The translations under genes and the position numbers were made by a program. The notes under the pieces are model-generated. The model was not told where the DNA came from, searched no databases, and saw only the letters and a program-made list of their open reading frames with translations. A stretch of 64,000 nucleotides of DNA from Hedera helix (Eukaryota; Streptophyta; Magnoliopsida; Apiales; Araliaceae). Below are positions 58,621-64,000 of the stretch, piece by piece (the stretch's first letter is position 1; the number at the start of each line of letters is the position of its first letter). Where the stretch lies: the NCBI GenBank assembly GCA_947179155.2, contig OX359265.1, forward strand, positions 6,185,501-6,249,500. The letters are read 5' to 3'.

Positions 58621-59631
58621 TGTTGATTGATGTTTTGATTTGATGATGATAATTGTTGTGCAAAAAGGATTGTGGTAAATGTGCTTATATGGCTGATTGT
58701 CAATGTGTTTTTACAAGTGTGCGTATGTGTAAATGTGATTATGTGCTTACTTGATTATGTGCATAGATGTTCTAAATGTGATTATGTGCTTACTTGATTA
58801 TGTGCATAGATGTTCTAAATGTGCTTATGTGTTTACTTGATTCTGTGCGTGAATGTTCTGTAAGTGCCTATGTGATTATATGACAAAGTGATTATATGTC
58901 AATCTAATTATAAGCTTACATTGTCATGTGTGTATGATATATATTCTATTTCAATACTTTGATTTACACACTTGTATAACACAATATGATCTTGTTGTAA
59001 ACCATCTGCTGTCCATTAAAGAGAATGAAAGTTATCTGGTTAAAATGTTGTAAAGTCCTTTTATAGATATATATGTACAAAGGACTTAGATTATAAAGAT
59101 CAGAAATGTTAGGTTGATCTTTCAATAGAAGTCACTTTGCATAAATGATGTAAGCAGAGCAGCTTAAGAATGAATCATTGTTGTATTTGTATTTCAGAGT
59201 CTGTAAAAGTCCTTTCAATATGTAATGATATAATAATGTAAGAAAGGACTTAGTTAGAAAAGATCAAATCTGTTAGGTTGATCAGTCTATATGATCGTAG
59301 AATGGACTCTACGATTCCAAGCAAAGAAGACTCAACGATTCGGACTCTACGATTCCAAGCAAAGAAGACTCAACGATTCGGCATGTTCGTAGAGTGAAAG
59401 GTATGACTCTCAGCCCGGATAACTCTACGATCATCAAAGAGGAACAGACGTGCAAGAAGTCTACAGAGTACTCATGCAAAATCAAATAACTGATCAAGCA
59501 CTAATCGTAGAGCCGAACTCTACGATCGTCGAACAGACAGCGAAGCAAGCCTGCAGAGAACGCTGAGCCAGAGAAGAAGTATACTCTACGATACACACTC
59601 TCTAGCAAAATCGTAGAGTAAACTTACAACT
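58621..59631. mobile_element. Truncated second copy of the 18858 LTR-like element
   Basis: Starts TGTTGATTGATG and follows the 18858 element closely: GATGATGATAATTGTTGTGC, the TGTGCTTATGTG-rich part, GAAAGTTATC.GGTT, and CCTGCAG...GAACG. Similarity runs to about AAACTTACAA (59631), equivalent to 19775 in the longer copy, where the 23-bp repeat begins. The 3' two thirds are missing. Several small indels separate the copies, including a duplicated GGACTCTACGATTCC block at 59304-59356. Confidence 0.8.
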
Positions 59632-59775
59632 AATAAGAACTTGGATTTACAACTAATAAGAACTTGGATTTACAACTAATAAGAACTTGGATTTACAACT
59701 AATTATTCTGCCATATCACTCATTTCATGCATGAGTACCCTGGATTTACAACTAATAAGAACTTGGAACTCTAAT
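59622..59775. repeat. 23-bp tandem repeat
   Basis: Unit ACAACTAATAAGAACTTGGATTT: three full head-to-tail copies at 59628-59696, then a partial one, then another after a roughly 50-bp gap (about 59740-59768). It sits at the break point of the truncated LTR. Confidence 0.85.
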
Positions 59776-60466
59776 CTGGGATCAAACAACAAGTAGAACG
59801 ATTTACACCATTGATTGAAGTTACAACATTGATTGAACTCAAAGGGGGAAAAAAACTGCCATGAACTGGGAACACAAAACAGGAAAAAATAAAAAAAAGT
59901 ATGAGTGCAAAAACTGCCATGTACGCCTACACAATGTTCAAACAAAAAAGTATGAGATTCAAAGGTTCAACAGGTTCGAATCAAACATTCCAACAGGCAA
60001 AAATTGTTTCGCCTACAATTCCAAAGGTTTCATTCTTAGAGCAATCCTTTTTTTTAGGCTTGGAAAAAGTAAGAGATTCATGTAAGTGATGTGAACATTA
60101 AGATATGAGAGCTGTTTATGTAGTAGCATTTGCCATTTCTCTGCAATTGCATGAAAATACAGTTCATTTTTAGTTCAAACTAAAAGAAAGTGAACAAATA
60201 AAATGACCACCTATATTTGTTAATGTCAGTTAAGAATGAAATAAAAATAACCATGAGGATAGATTCTTTACTCATACGTGCTAAGAGAAAAATAAGACAA
60301 TGTTGAGTTCCTTTTCATTCAATGGTCTCTTGCCTCTGCAATTGCACTCTGCATAATATCAGATTTCACATTTAGTTATAGCTAATAGCCTAACATTTGC
60401 CATTTCTCTGCAATTGCACTCTGCATAATATCAATTAAAGGTATACAAATTAAGCGAGTAAATTAC
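59776..60466. other. Spacer with short dispersed repeats
   Basis: CATTTGCCATTTCTCTGCAA occurs at about 60126 and 60393. TCTGCAATTGCACTCTGCAT occurs at about 60335 and 60409. No gene recognised. Confidence 0.5.
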
Positions 60467-60554
60467 CTGCCCCAATTTCGTAAAAAAGTTGCTTGGCAAG
60501 ATTCAGAGATTCATTAGCTTTGAGTGCTTGAGAAATGGAAAAAGCTCCTTCATC
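60467..60554 (-). pseudogene. Isolated exon-like fragment, origin unknown
   Basis: Minus-strand 88 bp with a CAG acceptor above and GT donor below, reading DEGAFSISQALKANESLNLA then KQLFYEIGA. A candidate preceding exon (about 60840-60753) with a donor ending the phase-compatible YVPHRRSWASQQSK is interrupted upstream by a stop. I do not recognise the protein. Inside Helitron B it is most simply another captured piece. Confidence 0.45.
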
Positions 60555-61285
60555 CTGTATACAAACCATAGTGAATGGTGCAACACGCTACTATGTGGAT
60601 GAAAAGTTCCCAAAAACAAAAATAAAAAATAAAAAATAAAATAAAATTGCATACTCTAATTTCAAGCTGCGAGAAATGGAAAATGAAAGTAATAGATGAT
60701 TAGTATAGTTATCTACAGAAACGAACATGGATTGTTGGGGAATTACCTTGGATTGTTGAGATGCCCAACTTCGCCGGTGGGGTACGTACTTCCTGGAGAT
60801 TTATTGACAAATAAATCGCCGGTAGGGAGGGCAACTTCCGGAGCTGTCGATTGATTCGAAGAGGGAGAGAAAAAACCAGGAGAGATAACTATGCGATGGA
60901 CAGAGAAGACGATGACAAGCATGGGAGAGAAAAGAAATGGAATGGAACGGAAGGGAAGTAGAGAGAAGACGCTGGAAGGCGGCATAATAGAAAGAGAGGA
61001 AGCAAATTTCAAACAAAGCAAAAACCAGACAGATTAGATAAGAAGGGGGAACCAAATTAATCACATCCCTTCTTTATTGAAACCATTAGTAATTTGAAGC
61101 CATTGGATGAATCTGCTCTGTTTTATATAATAGATTGATATATAATAATTTGTATTGATTGATTGATGTACTCACTTAGAACTGAGAAAGTATAAATTAT
61201 AAAGAAATAAAAAGCTAATTAACGGGCAACAACCGGTCACATGATGGGCCTAACCGGATCAAAGCTGCCCTAGCCGGTAAGCGAC

Positions 61286-61293
61286 TATAAATA
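61286..61293 (+). promoter_or_regulatory. TATA box of the TATA-binding protein gene
   Basis: TATAAATA in the context GCGACTATAAATACAGCC, 416 bp upstream of the ATG. It is followed by a CT-rich leader (61325-61430), as expected for a plant promoter with a long 5' UTR. The Helitron 5' end at 61134 lies about 150 bp upstream. Confidence 0.7.
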
Positions 61294-61701
61294 CAGCCCC
61301 TCGGTAGATAAGGCCGATCAAACGCTTCCCTTTCAAATCCAACCACTCTTTCTCTCTCATTGTTCTCGTCCTCTCTCTCGTTCTCTCGCTCTATATAGAT
61401 CTCTTCTTTCAAATTTCTCCCTCTATACATACATACCTATAAAAGCAATCTCTTTTCAAATTTTTTCTAGATTGAACTTTAATTTCTCGGAATCATCATC
61501 TAAATTATAACAGATTAAACGGTGTTAAATAGGGTATAATCACTTGATAATAATCGTAATTTTTCGGGGGGAATACGGCGATTCAGATCGTTCGTTTCAG
61601 TTGGGAAATAAAAAAGCTAGAATTTTGTAGGATTTTCATGTGTATAATCTGTTTTGGGGATCAATTTGATTGGAAGAGGAGAATAAGGATATAATATATA
61701 A

Positions 61702-61778
61702 ATGGCGGAACAAGGCTTGGAAGGTAGCCAACCAGTGGATCTTTCCAAGCACCCGTCTGGAATTGTTCCTACTCTTCA
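61702..61778 (+). CDS. TBP: TATA-box-binding protein, first coding exon
   Basis: General transcription factor that nucleates TFIID and serves all three nuclear RNA polymerases. The exon encodes MAEQGLEGSQPVDLSKHPSG then IVPTL and ends with CA before a GTAAGT donor; the next exon would complete Gln and begin the DNA-binding saddle (NIVSTVNL in the family). The variable N terminus matches plant TBPs almost residue for residue (MxxQGLEGSxPVDLSKHPSG). The intron is phase 2 at the position expected for plant TBP genes and runs beyond 64000, since no further TBP exon is in the window. The rest of the gene lies downstream of the window. Confidence 0.92.
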
Positions 61779-62754
61779 GTAAGTCTCTCTTCAAGCCTTT
61801 CTATTGGAGATAATTAGTGAATTTTGGAATTATGTATTGAATGTTAAACAGTGAATTTTAGGGTTCTTGATGTATTATTTTTTCCAAGATGGATGTTAAG
61901 CATTTGGACGTGATTACATCGACACCACTTCTTTTTCATGATCCTCCTAGGAAAAGAGTAAAAAGAAAATGGGCATCTCGCTGAAATCAAGTTGTTTTGC
62001 AATGCAAATTTTATGTCCCTATCCAAAGAGAATTGAATCAAAGCAATTTTATGATATAATGCCCAACTCATTTACATTGGATGTGAAGCTAAACCTTTGT
62101 TTAAAACTGTTTTTTTTATAAATATAAAATAGAGGTTAAGTTGCACCGAGAGGATTGTTGCAGCCTCTCCTTGGCCTAGATAAATTCATCTTATTAAGTA
62201 AGAAGAGGGCATGTGGCGAAATTAGGCCATTTTTCTTTGATGGTAATGAGGTTGTTTTCCTATCTTCTTGGTTCTTGAGAGGCTTTGTTTTCTGGTTCTT
62301 GATTTGTCTTGTGCCCATGCTTTCAAAGAAGTGAAGATGGTTCATTTACATGTTTAACATACTGAATAATTGCTTTGAGAAATTTATACAAGTTTCCTTG
62401 GACTGAGCTCAACCTGCAAAGTGCATCTCATTGCATGTGTTATATGATATTTAGTGGTAGTCCAGGGTGTAAATGGCAGTTTAGTTTCCCCAAATTTGCT
62501 CCTTGGGCAGACACATCTATCTGAAACTGATATTTGCACTGCTTGATATTAACCTTTGAGATCAGACGCAATGTGAAGATTCCACACCACAAGCATTTTC
62601 CCTATTTGTTTCCATGTTAATATATTAAAAAAAATATTCAAAAGCACTAACAACATTAAGAAATCATTTCCTTGAAAGGAAAAAGAGAAAAGAAAAAATA
62701 TACACATGAACACGTCATGAGCATATATACATATTACATTGCAATAAGAAGCAC

Positions 62755-62925
62755 ATCATCATCAGTTTATATCTACCACATGGTCAAATCATAAAAAGTT
62801 GAAAGAAATCAATTTTATTTTATTTTGTGTTATTTATCTTGACATAGAGACATAGTATCATCAGTTTATATCTACCACATGGTCAAATCATAATAATTTG
62901 AAAGAAATCAATTTTATTTACCTTG
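62755..62925. repeat. Direct repeat in TBP intron 1
   Basis: Two copies of about 65 bp (about 62758-62822 and 62857-62922) share ATCATCAGTTTATATCTACC, ACATGGTCAAATCATAA and TTGAAAGAAATCAATTTTAT. They are separated by about 35 bp. Nothing else is attached to them. Confidence 0.85.
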
Positions 62926-63159
62926 AAGTTTTATCCATGCATCTATCTTCTCTCACCAAAGAAGACCGCCAAAATTGAGCTATTAAAACACAAGCAAGCA
63001 CAACTAGTACTTATATACAGACAATGCAATTGAAATTTTTTTTAAGAGAGAAAGTTGGAAAGCTCAAAGAAGATTTCGTGGAACCTTACATGGGTAATCA
63101 CCCGATATCTTACATCTAGCATGAAGGCATACATCTTGGCCTTGACAGCTAGGTTTTCC

Positions 63160-63460
63160 CTAGAGTGCCTCTTTTTCTCAGCTCAAGTCTGAAACACTGC
63201 TTGAGCTACTTTAATCAATCCGATTCTCTTGCTCCAACTGCCATGCACCTCAGTGGCATGAAATACACGGGTCTTCAAGGTGAGCTAGGAGCTGTTATTC
63301 GCGGGAAAAAGAGTCCTGCAAGTGTTGCTGTTCAGAAGACCTTCCAGGATTTTTTAAGTTTGGTATCTATGATAATCCAGTGACTCTGGGGCAGTGCAAC
63401 ATGGTTGTTGGAAGGCTTGGTGATTAGCTCACTGTCACTGATAGTGGATATTTAAGTAGT
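63160..63460 (+). pseudogene. Unidentified gene fragment in TBP intron 1
   Basis: Reads SSLKHCLSYFNQSDSLAPTA, MHLSGMKYTGLQGELGAVIR and GKKSPASVAVQKTFQDF in one frame. It then continues after a shift as GIYDNPVTLGQCNMVVGRLG and D, followed by TAG and LTVTDSGYLS. The composition and continuity across a frameshift and a stop argue for a decayed coding fragment without introns, perhaps a retrocopy piece. I do not recognise the family. Confidence 0.5.
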
Positions 63461-64000
63461 TTGTGAAATGATAATACAATATTTGAGGGTGTGGAACTAA
63501 GGGTAGTGATGGTGTTGTTTGATGCTTTAACAGTTTCCTTCCTGAATTAAATGGTCTTTTATATTATTTCCTTCATGGAAGGTGTTATAATGATTTCAAG
63601 TAAGAATATTGTTTATCTTTTGAGTGTTCTCTACATTGGATCGTAAATTGATTGAGATCATATATTAATATGATGTCTGGCTTGTCTAATTAATTATCAA
63701 AAAAACAAAAGTTTTACAGTTATCTATCAAGTGTTCATGACTAGGTATGCTGGACTACTTGACTACATTAATGTTTCCTGTCAATTGGTATTCTTATTCT
63801 ACTTTTTCATGAAGCAACTGAATTCTTAATGTTAGTTATTTCCTAGCATTTTCAGAACTACTCTCAGATGTCTTGTCTTATTCTGAAGGAGTTAATCTAT
63901 ACTGAGAATAATCGAGAACAAATTCTTCGGGATTTTTGAAGGCTTCTGTGACTTTTGTATTTGGCTTGACATTGAATGCATTGTATAATGCGTTGGTTGG

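Larger units (their letters stand above)
56278..61134 (-). mobile_element. Helitron B: second 5' terminus and body, 3' end not located
   Basis: On the minus strand the sequence starting at 61134 is TCTATTATATAAAACAGAGC, preceded by A. This is a typical plant Helitron 5' end. It then shares CAATGGCTTCAAATTACTAA and AAAGAAGGG with the 5' end of Helitron A. No hairpin plus CTRR terminus was found with confidence between 56278 and 60400, so the left limit given is only the point where Helitron A starts. Inside are a short multi-exon frame, an exon-like fragment at 60467-60554 and an LTR fragment. It may also be that A and B are one composite element. Confidence 0.45.

Noticed and set aside
61215..61430. 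71-codon minus-strand frame
   Set aside because: Arises from the CT-rich 5' leader of TBP read backwards.
1..64000. CRISPR arrays, operons, ribosome-binding sites, tRNA or rRNA genes
   Set aside because: The window is plant nuclear DNA; no CRISPR-like spaced repeats, tRNA cloverleaf or rRNA sequence was noticed. A tRNAscan run would settle the tRNA question.

Overview
The window is nuclear DNA of a flowering plant, almost certainly a core eudicot and possibly an asterid (weak inference). The evidence is AT-rich DNA, GT-AG introns of 80 bp to 2.7 kb, plant-only genes (the chloroplast NDH subunits PnsB2 and NDF5, a plant KASH protein, LEUNIG-type sequence) and dense plant transposon debris. 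No organelle or bacterial features and no tRNA or rRNA genes were seen. All gene models below come from reading exons and splice sites by eye; none has been checked with transcripts.

Layout. Gene-rich left third (1-18.4 kb): the 3' twelve exons of CCT8 (cytosolic chaperonin theta subunit, +), then the tandem paralogues PnsB2 and NDF5 (+, chloroplast NDH complex), then a convergent SINE1-like ARM/KASH nuclear-envelope gene (-). From 18.8 to 23.1 kb lie a 2.9-kb LTR-like element packed with a short motif (TCGTAGAGT and its complement) and a miniature LTR element (TRIM). ING2 (PHD-finger histone reader, -) covers 23.7-27.36 kb. Only 121 bp upstream of its start codon is a 1.13-kb non-autonomous Helitron that carries a broken 5' piece of a plastid transketolase gene. 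From 29.6 to 35.8 kb two solo-LTR-like elements are nested, both resolved by 5-bp target duplications. From 37.4 to 43.3 kb are two intronless short-chain dehydrogenase/reductase paralogues (+) with a decayed Copia gag-protease fragment between them. From 45.1 to 46.8 kb are a small decayed gene and a long-TIR MITE filled with a tandem hairpin array. From 47.2 to 61.1 kb is a Helitron-dominated block on the minus strand: captured NOT3 and LEUNIG-homolog fragments, an unidentified two-exon fragment, a 3.1-kb solo LTR inserted between, and a second Helitron 5' end with a short four-exon reading frame containing a duplicated exon. The window ends with the first coding exon of a TATA-binding protein gene (+) and much of its first intron.

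How the genes fit together. PnsB2 and NDF5 serve the same thylakoid NDH complex and look like a retained tandem duplication. The SDR pair is a second tandem family. The other intact genes (CCT8, SINE1, ING2, TBP) are unrelated housekeeping or nuclear functions. The most unusual content is in the mobile elements: two or three Helitrons with recognisable termini that have picked up pieces of at least three, probably five, host genes, and nested LTR insertions that give a relative insertion order.
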